64,000 nucleotides of DNA from an uncultured Clostridia bacterium. Lineage in GTDB: Bacteria; Bacillota; Clostridia; Oscillospirales; Ruminococcaceae. A program made the translations under genes and the position numbers. Of this stretch, positions 9,451-18,643 are shown piece after piece; the stretch's first letter is position 1, and every line of letters begins with the position of its first letter. The stretch spans positions 74,960-138,959 of the forward strand of contig CAMCPM010000004.1 in the NCBI GenBank assembly GCA_945876755.1. The letters are read 5' to 3'. A model generated the notes under the pieces. That model did no database searches. It was not told where the DNA came from and worked only from the letters and a program-made list of their open reading frames with translations.

Positions 9451-9477
9451 TTATCGGCAGAATTCATTAAAACTTTA
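9451..9477 (-). promoter_or_regulatory. Sigma-28 (SigD/FliA) promoter of the flagellin gene
   Basis: On the minus strand TAAA, 15 nt, then GCCGATAA, an exact match to the sigma-28 consensus with the correct spacer, placed 49 nt upstream of the flagellin ATG. Confidence 0.9.
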
Positions 9478-9480
9478 GAA

Positions 9481-9518
9481 AAAAAGCTGATTAATTCAAA
9501 CGATTTAATCAGCTTTTC
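9481..9518 (-). terminator. Rho-independent terminator of the degV operon
   Basis: Perfect 12-bp stem (AAAGCTGATTAA with TTAATCAGCTTT) followed on the minus strand by seven Ts. It closes the histidine kinase-degV operon just upstream of the flagellin promoter. Confidence 0.88.
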
Positions 9519-9536
9519 ATTATTATTTTACATTCA

Positions 9537-10412
9537 TTATTTATCTGTTACGGTGAACAATATACCGAAAGTACCGGGTCCGCAGTTGCTTGAAATGGTT
9601 GCGGAGGCAGTTGTAACATTAAGTTCGTCAAAAGAGCAGTATTTGTTGACTTCGGCTGTTATTGCCCGAAGCATTTTTACACTGCATCCGACATGGGTGA
9701 TAAAAGCACATTTTTTGTCAATATTGTCCTTGCCTTTAAGCGAAAGTCGCACATAATATCTGCACGCAGCGTCATAGTTTCCGATAATAATAGTTTTCAG
9801 ACGCAGGTCTCCTTTTTTCATTGCAAGAACAGGATGTATATTAAGTGCGCTGCAAATTTTCTTAACATAAGCAGGAACAAGTCCGTTTCTGTAAAGATAA
9901 TCTGCATTTTTGGCAAGAAAGCTGGTCGAGACCTGTGTTTTCAGAATTTCAAGCTCTGACAATATCTTCTCGGACGTGCAGCCCTGATTTGCAAGCTCTG
10001 CAGCACGGAGCACAAGAAATCCCAAGCCTGTGGAAAGATGCTCCGAATCGAAAATATGAACTCTTTTTCCGTCATCGCCCATAAGCTTCACAGCTTTTTC
10101 CGCATTTTCGCATGAATGACTTATATGCGAACTGATAGCCACAAGTATGACTTCGTCGTATCTTTTCAGATTTTTCTCAAACGCTTTAACGTAAACATCG
10201 GGGGGCGGCGGAGCCGATTTAGTTTTGCTTCCGCCCGTTTCCATATGGGAAATAACATTTTCCGCAGTTATCTCGTCAGTATCGGTGAAAACTCCGTTTT
10301 CAGTCTCTACCAGAAAATACAGGATATCAACGCCGCAATTGCTCAGAGTGCTTTTGGGCAGGTCGCAGACGCATTCGGCAAGAATACCGACTTTTTTCTT
10401 ATTCACAGCCAT
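9537..10412 (-). CDS. DegV family fatty-acid-binding protein
   Basis: 291-residue cytosolic protein of the DegV family (fatty-acid binding; homologous to the FakB subunit of fatty-acid kinase). Recognisable are the N-terminal ECVCDLPKS region, the ISSHISHSCENA segment that corresponds to the lipid-head binding loop, and FDSEHLSTGLGFLV. AAAGGA precedes the ATG. The gene follows the hybrid histidine kinase gene by only 22 nt and is followed by a strong terminator, so it is the last cistron of that operon. Functional link to the kinases is not known; the family normally supplies a bound fatty acid to FakA or acts as a lipid-binding accessory. Confidence 0.88.
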   Translation of the reverse strand: MAVNKKKVGILAECVCDLPKSTLSNCGVDILYFLVETENGVFTDTDEITAENVISHMETGGSKTKSAPPPPDVYVKAFEKNLKRYDEVILVAISSHISHSCENAEKAVKLMGDDGKRVHIFDSEHLSTGLGFLVLRAAELANQGCTSEKILSELEILKTQVSTSFLAKNADYLYRNGLVPAYVKKICSALNIHPVLAMKKGDLRLKTIIIGNYDAACRYYVRLSLKGKDNIDKKCAFITHVGCSVKMLRAITAEVNKYCSFDELNVTTASATISSNCGPGTFGILFTVTDK

Positions 10413-10434
10413 TGCACATATTCCTTTCCGAAGC

Positions 10435-13212
10435 TCACATCTTTATTTTATCGTATATTGCCGCAGCCTTTTCTGCAGCACTGTCGTATTCAAAATCATC
10501 TGTGTCGGCTTTTACAGCGTCAAAAAGCGGCTTGAGAGCAACATCTCCGACAGCATATTGCGAAGCCTCTGCGCATATATTTGAGACTTCATCTCCGTCA
10601 AACATTTCGCAGGCGGTTTTTATCTTTTCAATAAGTTCTCCTGCCTTTTCCGCTGTTATAGCGGTAAGCGATTCTTTATCCGGTTCAGACGGAACTTCTT
10701 TGGCATTGGGATTGGCAATTTTAAGATAATTTCTGCCAAGTTCGGCTACCTGCAAATACATTTCAAGCATTGCGCCGTTCTTTTCTTCAATCAGGCTGTA
10801 ATTTCCTGCCTTTCCTGCAAGTTCCAATTCCTTTGCAAGCTCGGAAAGAGGTTTTGAACCGACAGTAAGCGATGAGCTTTTTAAAGCATGGACCTCTATT
10901 ACATAATTATTCCATGATTTTTCATTGAATAGCTTTAGTATATAGTCATGCTTTTCCTGAGCCTTGCGCACATAAACTTCGAGTATCTCATTGTATGCGT
11001 CAATATCTCCGCCTGTGTAGAAAACTCCCGTTTCGGAATTAAGGAGTTCCGAGCCTGTCCGGGATTTTTCTTTAGGCTTTTCCGACTTTCTGCGTTCCTT
11101 AACGGCAGAACGTTCATTTCTTGGCGAGGGAGCCTGTATCAGTTCTCTCGGCAGCCATGTTTTAAGTACACGGTCAAGCGCGGAAAGCTCAATAGGCTTT
11201 GCAATAAAGTCATTGAGTCCTGCTTCGATGTACATATCCCTTACACCGTTTACAGCATTTGCGGTAAGAGCGATAATAGGCAGATTTTTATAGTATGAAC
11301 CCTCCATGCTTCGTATCTCTTTTGTTGCTTCAATGCCATCCATTTCGGGCATCATATGATCCATAAATACAATGTCGATGTCCTTTGAACGAAGCATTGA
11401 TATTGCCGCACGTCCGCTGTCAACGGTAAGCACCTGCATATGATAAGGTCGCATAAGACCTACTGCGACTTTAAGGTTGATAATATTATCGTCAACTACA
11501 AGCACTCTTGCTTTCGGAGCGATAAAACGTATAGAAGAATTTCTGCGCTCGTTGATATTGACAAGCAGCTTCTCATTATTGAATACGGAAGCGGCTGTCA
11601 TTACATAGAACGGTTTGTAAATACATTTCATCTTAGGCGGGATCTCTATTGCGTCAAGTCTGTCCTGAACGATGATCACCTCTGTATCTTCCGGCAGACT
11701 TTCAAAGAATCCGCGGTTTGCAGAATATTCATCTCTGCCTGTGAAAAGGTGAGTATACTTTTTCTCGGAAGCTGCTCTTTCCAGCGCTGCAAAAGAATCA
11801 AACAGCTCAAAGTCGGCATTAAGTTCAGTGTGAAGCTCGGAAATAAGAGAAGCATATTCCTTTGATACCTTTGGCATCACAAACTTTGTCATATCAATAA
11901 AGCACGCTGCATGGATCTTATCCGGCTCTTTGATAGAAACAAACGGCTTGGGGTCTGAAACTTTAAGAGGTATTACAAATCTGAACTCCGAACCGGAACC
12001 GTAAACGCTTGATACATTGATAAATCCGCCCATACTCGTAATAAGCTTTCTGGAGATAGCAAGTCCGAGGCCAGTACCCTCGACGGAACGGTTTTTCTTT
12101 GTATCTATCTGCTGGAAGCTGTTAAACAGCTTTTCAAGTCCCTCAGGAGAAATACCTATGCCCGTATCTGATACCGATACGGAGAGATTTATGCCGTAAT
12201 CATGCTTTGTTTGCGAAACGCGTATTACAACGCAGCCTCTGTTTGTAAATTTTATAGCGTTTGTCACAAGGTTTATTATGACCTGACGTATTCTCAGCTC
12301 GTCGCCTAAAAGCCCGGAAGGTATATCCGGGTCGCATTTGACGATAAGTTCTATGGGTTTATCACCTTTTCTTGTAAGAGCCATATTTATTACATCGTTC
12401 AATGTGGAAGCAATGTTGAATTCTTCCGTAATAAGCTCCATCTTGCCGGATTCAATTTTGGAGAAGTCAAGAATATCGTTTATTATTGAAAGCAGACTTC
12501 TTCCGGAGTTCTGAATGTTGAAGCAGTAATCCCTTACCGTATCGCTTATATCATTTTCACGGAGAATAAGCTCACACATACCTACGATAGCATTCATCGG
12601 CGTGCGTATCTCATGGCTCATGTTTGCAAGGAAGTCGCTTTTAGTGCTGCTTGCCTGTTGGGTCATTTCAAGCAAAGAGTGCTGTCTTTTTCTGTATTTC
12701 CATAATGTATAATTTATATAAATGCACACAATGGTATCAAAGAAATATACGATAGGGAATCTCAGAAGATATGTATCGGAATAAGCATATCCAAGTTCAT
12801 GAAGCGGCGACCACATATATGCAGCGGTAAGGATACCGAGCAGAATACTAAAGCCTCCGCCGTAAAGAAGCTTATAGAAGAAGATGCCTATGGGAGGAAC
12901 AAGAAGCAGCCACACGATGCTGAAGCCGTCCTTTCCGCCTGTTACAACAAAAAACATCATCATAATGCCTATAGCTGTAAGCGTTCCGACGCTTAAAAGC
13001 GCAAAGCTGTTCGTCTTTTTATATATAAGAAAATTAATGATACACCATATGCTCAGTGTGCCGGTTATCATTGTCATTAAATAAGACTGTGTTATCAAGT
13101 TCAGCAAGCACATAAACATACTGATGAAACCTACTGAAATGATAATAAGTCCTATGGTTTTGCTGTTGGTATCTTCGGCGTCGTTTTTAAGCTCCTTTAA
13201 AAAATCAAGCAT
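10435..13212 (-). CDS. Hybrid sensor histidine kinase with receiver and Hpt domains
   Basis: 925-residue inner-membrane phosphorelay protein. Residues 18-172 hold about six transmembrane helices and little extracellular sequence, so it probably senses something in or near the membrane. HisKA has His200 in MSHEIRTPMN; the ATPase domain (300-415) shows the N box NAIKFT, DTGIG and GTGLGLAI. Residues ~430-545 look like a degenerate receiver with no phospho-Asp. A true receiver follows with Asp618 (VFMDHMMPEMDG) and the conserved Lys of AKPI. An Hpt domain has His775 in VHALKSSS. A further helical domain (845-925) is unassigned. AGGAGG precedes the ATG. It lies 31 nt after a second, larger hybrid kinase on the same strand; the pair may feed one pathway. 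No separate response regulator is nearby. Confidence 0.9.
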   Translation of the reverse strand: MLDFLKELKNDAEDTNSKTIGLIIISVGFISMFMCLLNLITQSYLMTMITGTLSIWCIINFLIYKKTNSFALLSVGTLTAIGIMMMFFVVTGGKDGFSIVWLLLVPPIGIFFYKLLYGGGFSILLGILTAAYMWSPLHELGYAYSDTYLLRFPIVYFFDTIVCIYINYTLWKYRKRQHSLLEMTQQASSTKSDFLANMSHEIRTPMNAIVGMCELILRENDISDTVRDYCFNIQNSGRSLLSIINDILDFSKIESGKMELITEEFNIASTLNDVINMALTRKGDKPIELIVKCDPDIPSGLLGDELRIRQVIINLVTNAIKFTNRGCVVIRVSQTKHDYGINLSVSVSDTGIGISPEGLEKLFNSFQQIDTKKNRSVEGTGLGLAISRKLITSMGGFINVSSVYGSGSEFRFVIPLKVSDPKPFVSIKEPDKIHAACFIDMTKFVMPKVSKEYASLISELHTELNADFELFDSFAALERAASEKKYTHLFTGRDEYSANRGFFESLPEDTEVIIVQDRLDAIEIPPKMKCIYKPFYVMTAASVFNNEKLLVNINERRNSSIRFIAPKARVLVVDDNIINLKVAVGLMRPYHMQVLTVDSGRAAISMLRSKDIDIVFMDHMMPEMDGIEATKEIRSMEGSYYKNLPIIALTANAVNGVRDMYIEAGLNDFIAKPIELSALDRVLKTWLPRELIQAPSPRNERSAVKERRKSEKPKEKSRTGSELLNSETGVFYTGGDIDAYNEILEVYVRKAQEKHDYILKLFNEKSWNNYVIEVHALKSSSLTVGSKPLSELAKELELAGKAGNYSLIEEKNGAMLEMYLQVAELGRNYLKIANPNAKEVPSEPDKESLTAITAEKAGELIEKIKTACEMFDGDEVSNICAEASQYAVGDVALKPLFDAVKADTDDFEYDSAAEKAAAIYDKIKM

Positions 13213-13243
13213 GATTTACCTCCTGTATGAAGAACGAAAACAG

Positions 13244-16200
13244 TTATGAAAAATACCTGTTTGTCACTTCTTCAAGATTTTCCGCAGCTTTACGGTACAT
13301 TTTTATAAAATTATTGTGATTTGCGGCAATGTAGTCCGTATCATTGCTTTCCGCAGCGTTTAAAAGCTTAGCAGTAGCGTCGGAAAGCTCGGTAAGTCCA
13401 ACCTTTTCCGAGTCATCCAATGCCTTTTTAAGATTTACACAGTAGCCTTTGAGGTCCTTGAAATTATAATCGAACTCAAGGTCGTTGCACCTGTTATTAT
13501 CGCAGAAATCATAAACTGCGTTCATATACTCTGCGGTATCGTTGTCCAAACGTGCAAGCGCATTTTCAATATCAAGCTCTGAGCCGACATCGGCAGGGGA
13601 GTCCGCATTTTCCTCGGGAGAATCATTTCCGTCAGCTTCGGCAAATTTTATCATATCCCTGCTTATATGGCTGAAAAGGCATTTTTCAATATCATGACCT
13701 GTAAACGGCTTTGAAAGATAATCGTCAAAGCCTGCTTCAAGATAGGTCTGCTTTGCGCCGTGAATCGCATTTGCGGTAAGAGCGACAAAAACCGTTCCCA
13801 CAGCCAGCTGCTCTTCCTGTATTTTTTTCAGAGTTTCAATGCCGTCCATTTCGGGCATCATATGGTCCAGAAAGACTATATCGTAAATATTTTTTCTAAG
13901 AAGCTCTATGCAGTCCTTACCGCTCGGAGCTGTTTCGACTTTTGCAAGAGTTCGTTTAAGAAGACTCTTGGCAACCAGCAGGTTGGTTTCGTTATCGTCA
14001 ACAACGAGAATACGCACGTCAGGCGCAGTTTTTGAAGCATTTTCAGAGATGTTTTCAGCAGATGCTTTGAACCGCTGTTCATAATTGCCCATAGGTTCCG
14101 AGTTGACTATTTTCTGCTTCACAACAAATGAAAATGTTGAACCTACACCGTAAACGCTGGAAACATTAAGCTCGCTTCCCATCATGTCAAGCAGGCGCTG
14201 AACGATGGTTATTCCCAGACCCGTACCCTCAATACTACGGTTCTTTTCCTGGTCAAGGCGCTGGAACGAGGTGAACAGATTATTCATATCCTCTTCTTTG
14301 ATGCCTATTCCGGTGTCGGACACGCTGACCTCCAAACTTAAAATCCCGTCCTGTATCTGAATAGCCTTCATTCTCAGACGGACATAACCCTCGGGAGTAT
14401 ACTTGACCGCATTGGTAAGAATATTGGTAATTACCTGTCTGAGTCGTACATCATCTCCATAAAGCACCGAAGGTATCTTTTCGTCTATTTCGGGAATGAA
14501 TCTGAGCTTTTTCTTTTCTGCTCTTATCTTTACCATATTTACAATATCGTTCACAAGGGAGCTTACATCATATTCGACAGGAACTATTTCCATTTTGCCG
14601 GATTCGATTTTTGAAAAGTCCAGAATATCATTGATAACGGAAAGAAGCGTTCTGCCGGCGCTCTGAATGTTTGCGGCGTATTCCACTATCTGGTTTTCGC
14701 TTGATTCGCGCATTATCATTTCGTTCATGCCGAGAACTGCGTTTATAGGCGTTCTTATTTCGTGGCTCATATTTGCAAGGAAGTCATTTTTTGCCCTGCC
14801 TGCGCTTATTGCCTTGTCGGCAGCCTCTTTAAGTTCACGGTTGACCATTGTCTGCCAGCCTGTAAGACTGATCATTATGGCGTTTACAATAATTATGCAA
14901 ATTAAAAACAATATAAAGAAAATTGAGAAAGAATACAACGCATTATCAAAAACATCCCAAAAGTTTCTTACTGCAAATACATTGAAGCCCGAAATTTCTT
15001 CCTTCATTGCAAAGCAGACTTTTTGTTTGCCGTCGTAATCAAAGAAAATAACGGAATCAACGTCTATCTCCGAAAGCGCTTCTCTATAGCATACGTCTGA
15101 AACATTTACGGAACTGTCAGCTTTCATCTGATATTCTTCATTCGGGTGATTGATTATATTTCCGTCAATGTCCGTAATAAAAGCATATCCTGTATCGGTA
15201 TAGCTTTCGCCCAGAATAGCGATAAGCTTGTCAAGATAATAGTCGATACCAAGAACTCCTATAAAATTACCCTTTTCATCATAGACTATTTTGCTGAGGG
15301 TAATACAGTAAAGTCCCGTCTGTTCGTCAAGATAGGGTGTTGATACGTTGAAATTCTTATTGGAAGCAAGGGTATCTATATACCACTGACGTTCCTCAAC
15401 GTGCCAGTTTGCGTCAGGTTCCCAGCCGTTGTTCATAATTACTGTATGTTCCCATTCGGGATTGCATATGTAAGCTACCGAAATATCGTCATGCCTTGAA
15501 ACTATACTGTCAAGATATGCAACAGCCAAATCATAATTATCGGCGAAGCCCGGCTGAGCAGCGATACTATCCGAGATAATGTCAAGTACCATTTTATTGG
15601 TAAGTGACCAATCCTTTACCTGATTGAGATAGGTGCTTGCCTCTTTTTCCATTTTGACATCGCCAAGCTGTGTATCTATAAATATGGTAAAAATAATTGT
15701 AAATACAGCTGTAACCACAAGCACTATGTTTATAAGGACTGTAATAAGTACCATCCTTACTATTGTGTGCTTTTTGGGGGCTTTTTTCCGATTTTTGTTC
15801 TTTTCAGCGTATTTTGTATTGTTTGCATAGTCTGAAGCAGCGGTACTGTCATCCAGAATACGGCTTAATTCTTTGGCGCAGTCGGTAATTTCTGCTCCTG
15901 CTTCAGAGTCGCTTCCGCCGGAGCTTCCCAGAATGTCCGCACGGTTCATTATTCTTGAAAGCGGACGCTTCAATTCAGAACTCATATTTTCAATGAATTC
16001 ATTCTTTTCAGTCAATGCGTTTTCTGCCGCCGCCCTTTTTCGGTATATATGTATGAAAAAGGCTATTATAACCGCTGCAAGAACTATCATTATCAACGTA
16101 GTATACAGCGCATTGCCGCTTAGCAGGGAATATGATTCGCCGCTTTTCACGCATACTACAAGATACCAGCCATAGTTGGTCTTATCGGAAAAAATATTAT

Positions 16201-16978
16201 ATTTTACTCCGTCTTCCTTGTAATCAAAGGATTTGCCGTAAAGAATGAATACCTTATTGACAAGTCCGTAATAAAAATCAAGCTCACTGTAATCCTTGCC
16301 GATGTATTCCGATTGGGAATGTCCGACTATCATGCCGTTGGAGTCTACGATAAAGCTTGTTCCCGAACCGTTCGAGTTCATTTCTTCGATATATTGCTGG
16401 ATCTCGCTCAGATTGAAATCAAGTCCGACAATGGTTGAGCCGTCCGAGAGCAGCTTGGAGATACTGTAACACATTTCTCCGGTGCTTGCATCTATATACG
16501 GCTCGGTAACATTAGCGGCACCCATGCGTTTTTTTGCTCCCAAATACCATGAACGCTCATCAAGTACAAAATCATCATCCGGAATGAAATCGTTTATATA
16601 GAGTTCTTCGTTGTATGCAGCGTAAGCACTGAAGCAGCTTCCTCCGGATCTGCTGTTTATATCTGCAATGGTTTCGGAACAGAAATATTCATTAAGAAGT
16701 TCCGATGTGTTGCCGCCCGCAGAAATTATCTGTTCTATCTGCATAGCTACACTGTCCAGAAGGCATTCCGAGCGGTAAAGGCTGTTATCGACCCGTCCGG
16801 CAATGCTGGTGAGGCGCATCTGTCCCTCAGCCTCTATCTGTTTTTTTTCGGTATGTCTTATCATAAGGACGTTCATAACTATAATTATACCGAGAATAAG
16901 GATAATAATAAATAAAGCTGTACGGTATCTGCTGTTTAATTTCAGCTTGTTTTTTTTCAACTCGATCAAATCCTTCAA
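13244..16978 (-). CDS. Tandem dCache hybrid histidine kinase with duplicated sensor half
   Basis: 1244 residues with an uncommon order: TM (20-40), extracellular dCache-like sensor (45-290), TM (292-312), a dimerisation-like helix in which MSSELKRPL replaces MSHEIRTPL (Ser334 in place of His), then a second TM (405-435), second dCache sensor (445-680), TM (682-706), a true HisKA with His739, ATPase domain (N box TNAVKYT, DTGIG, GTGLGITI), receiver with Asp1038 and a C-terminal Hpt-like helical bundle in which Lys1174 occupies the phospho-His position (FKDLKG). It seems to be a sensor kinase whose N-terminal half is a kinase-dead copy of another. The start is uncertain: TTG at 16978, or TTG at 16960 which has GAAGGA 10 nt upstream. 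It leads the operon with the next kinase and degV. Confidence 0.88.
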   Translation of the reverse strand: MKDLIELKKNKLKLNSRYRTALFIIILILGIIIVMNVLMIRHTEKKQIEAEGQMRLTSIAGRVDNSLYRSECLLDSVAMQIEQIISAGGNTSELLNEYFCSETIADINSRSGGSCFSAYAAYNEELYINDFIPDDDFVLDERSWYLGAKKRMGAANVTEPYIDASTGEMCYSISKLLSDGSTIVGLDFNLSEIQQYIEEMNSNGSGTSFIVDSNGMIVGHSQSEYIGKDYSELDFYYGLVNKVFILYGKSFDYKEDGVKYNIFSDKTNYGWYLVVCVKSGESYSLLSGNALYTTLIMIVLAAVIIAFFIHIYRKRAAAENALTEKNEFIENMSSELKRPLSRIMNRADILGSSGGSDSEAGAEITDCAKELSRILDDSTAASDYANNTKYAEKNKNRKKAPKKHTIVRMVLITVLINIVLVVTAVFTIIFTIFIDTQLGDVKMEKEASTYLNQVKDWSLTNKMVLDIISDSIAAQPGFADNYDLAVAYLDSIVSRHDDISVAYICNPEWEHTVIMNNGWEPDANWHVEERQWYIDTLASNKNFNVSTPYLDEQTGLYCITLSKIVYDEKGNFIGVLGIDYYLDKLIAILGESYTDTGYAFITDIDGNIINHPNEEYQMKADSSVNVSDVCYREALSEIDVDSVIFFDYDGKQKVCFAMKEEISGFNVFAVRNFWDVFDNALYSFSIFFILFLICIIIVNAIMISLTGWQTMVNRELKEAADKAISAGRAKNDFLANMSHEIRTPINAVLGMNEMIMRESSENQIVEYAANIQSAGRTLLSVINDILDFSKIESGKMEIVPVEYDVSSLVNDIVNMVKIRAEKKKLRFIPEIDEKIPSVLYGDDVRLRQVITNILTNAVKYTPEGYVRLRMKAIQIQDGILSLEVSVSDTGIGIKEEDMNNLFTSFQRLDQEKNRSIEGTGLGITIVQRLLDMMGSELNVSSVYGVGSTFSFVVKQKIVNSEPMGNYEQRFKASAENISENASKTAPDVRILVVDDNETNLLVAKSLLKRTLAKVETAPSGKDCIELLRKNIYDIVFLDHMMPEMDGIETLKKIQEEQLAVGTVFVALTANAIHGAKQTYLEAGFDDYLSKPFTGHDIEKCLFSHISRDMIKFAEADGNDSPEENADSPADVGSELDIENALARLDNDTAEYMNAVYDFCDNNRCNDLEFDYNFKDLKGYCVNLKKALDDSEKVGLTELSDATAKLLNAAESNDTDYIAANHNNFIKMYRKAAENLEEVTNRYFS

Positions 16979-16998
16979 TATTATAGTGTCTATTATAA

Positions 16999-17026
16999 AT
17001 TATAATATATTTTTCCAATGTGTCAA
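16999..17026 (-). promoter_or_regulatory. Sigma-A promoter of the histidine kinase operon
   Basis: TTGACA, 16 nt, TATAAT on the minus strand, 21-25 nt before the kinase start region. Confidence 0.75.
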
Positions 17027-17082
17027 TAAAAATGCAGATTAACAAACATAATTTTACATCAAAAAATAAATTATAGCTAATT

Positions 17083-17676
17083 TTGCGTTTTTATTTTGTG
17101 CATATTTTATATACGGCAGCTAAAGAAACGATTGCGTTAGCATTTGTAGTTGTTATAATTGCAGTGCTTTATTGGTTCTTCGGTACGGAATACGGCATGG
17201 CAATAAGAGCTACAGGCTGCAACAGTGCGCTTTCCAAAGCCGAGGGTATCAATACAAAGGCTGCTACTATAGTAACTCTTGTTCTTTCAAACGGACTTGT
17301 TGGACTTTCAGGAGCCATCCTTGCACAGTATCAGGGCTTTGCCGACGTCAACATGGGCAGAGGAGCCATCGTTATCGGACTTGCCGCAGTAATTATCGGT
17401 ATGGTGCTTGGCGAGGTCATCTTCAAAAAACGCTTTAACTTTATCGCTAAGCTTTCCTTTACCGTTCTGGGAGCTGTAATATATTTCATCGTACTCAGAA
17501 TAGTAATGCTTATTGGTCTTTCAACGGACAATACAAAGCTGTTCTCTGCACTTATTGTCGCAGTATTCCTTGCAGTTCCGTATCTTAAATCGCAGTCTGC
17601 GGCTTCATTCGGAAAGGCTGGCAGAAGGTCGGCAGAATATCTTGCAAAGACAAGCACAGAAAAGGAGGGGGTCTGA
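17083..17676 (+). pseudogene. 5'-truncated ABC transporter permease (TrpXYZ/BMP-type)
   Basis: Only the C-terminal ~190 residues of an ABC permease remain. From about codon 12 the sequence follows the family (FFGTEYGMAIRATGCN, GLVGLSGAILAQYQGFADVNMG, IVIGLAAVIIGMVLGE), with about four hydrophobic helices; intact members have ~290-320 residues and an N-terminal helix set that is missing here. The family normally pairs with a substrate-binding lipoprotein gene upstream, also missing. The first codons (MRFYFVHILY) do not resemble the family, and no ribosome binding site is visible. The reading frame ends 1 nt before the ATPase ATG. It is probably a deletion remnant, unless the missing part was lost in assembly. 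Substrate class could be amino acid or tryptophan-like, but I cannot tell. Confidence 0.75.
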
Positions 17677-17677
17677 T

Positions 17678-18487
17678 ATGCTGGAGCTTCATAATGTAAA
17701 AAAAGTATTCAATAAAGGCTCAATAAACGAAAAGCCTGTGCTAAACGGTATCGATCTCATCCTTGAGGAAGGCGATTACGTTACCGTTATCGGCGGAAAC
17801 GGTGCAGGAAAATCCACAACACTCAATGCAATTGCAGGTGTGTGGCCTATTGACGAGGGTGCAGTTCTTATAAACGGACAGAATGTGACAGGTCTTTCCG
17901 AGCACAGACGTGCAAAGTATATCGGACGTGTTTTTCAGGATCCGAGATTAGGCTCCGCCCTTGCTATGGAGATACAGGAAAATCTTGCTCTTGCTGCGCG
18001 CAGAGGTGCAGTCCGCGGTCTGCGCTGGGGAATAACCAAGCGTGAAAAGGAAGAGTACCGTGAAAAGCTGAGATCTTTTGACCTGGGACTTGAAAACAGA
18101 ATGTCCGACAAGGTCGGACTGCTTTCGGGAGGACAGCGTCAGGCTCTTACGCTTCTGATGGCTACGCTGAAAAAGCCGGATATCCTGCTTCTGGACGAGC
18201 ATACCGCCGCCCTTGACCCGAAAACTGCCGCAAAGGTGCTTGAACTTACCGATAAGATCATTGCGGAAAATAATCTTACAACTTTGATGATAACACATAA
18301 CATGAACGACGCTATCAAGCATGGTAACCGTCTTATCATGATGAACGACGGCAAGATAATTTTTGATGTTAAGGGTGAGGAAAAATCTAAGCTTACCGTA
18401 AATGACCTGCTGAAAAAATTTGAGCAGGCGAGCGGTACAAAGCTGAATAATGACAGAATGCTTCTTGCCGGTGCAGGGAATGAATGA
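17678..18487 (+). CDS. ABC transporter ATP-binding protein
   Basis: 269-residue cytoplasmic ATPase with Walker A GGNGAGKST, signature LSGGQRQA, Walker B ILLLDEHTAALD and the switch His in MITHNM. AAGGAGGGGG precedes the ATG, which starts 1 nt after the stop of the truncated permease, so the two were one operon. The protein looks intact. With a truncated permease and no binding protein the transporter is probably not functional, or it uses a permease encoded elsewhere. Belongs with the ABC systems that use a PF04392-like binding protein, judged from the permease. Confidence 0.85.
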   Translation: MLELHNVKKVFNKGSINEKPVLNGIDLILEEGDYVTVIGGNGAGKSTTLNAIAGVWPIDEGAVLINGQNVTGLSEHRRAKYIGRVFQDPRLGSALAMEIQENLALAARRGAVRGLRWGITKREKEEYREKLRSFDLGLENRMSDKVGLLSGGQRQALTLLMATLKKPDILLLDEHTAALDPKTAAKVLELTDKIIAENNLTTLMITHNMNDAIKHGNRLIMMNDGKIIFDVKGEEKSKLTVNDLLKKFEQASGTKLNNDRMLLAGAGNE

Positions 18488-18530
18488 TCTCTGCGTAAAA
18501 TTTCGCTAAGTCAGCGGATGAGTTGTATAT

Positions 18531-18570
18531 ATAAAGGCTGTGCGGAAATCCTGCGCAGCCTTTATTTTAT
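18531..18570 (+). terminator. Terminator after the ABC ATPase gene
   Basis: Stem AAAGGCTGTGC with GCGCAGCCTTT (one G-T pair), then TATTTTAT. Confidence 0.82.
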
Positions 18571-18574
18571 ATAA

Positions 18575-18608
18575 TAAGGGTATCGGGTTATATTACCCGA
18601 TACCCTTA
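18575..18608 (-). terminator. Hairpin downstream of the chemoreceptor gene
   Basis: Perfect palindromic stem TAAGGGTATCGGGT with its complement around a short AT loop, 35 nt after the chemoreceptor stop on the minus strand. The T tract is weak (TTATTATAT). Confidence 0.65.
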
Positions 18609-18643
18609 AACACATTTTCAAATGAATATTAACGACCCGACTA

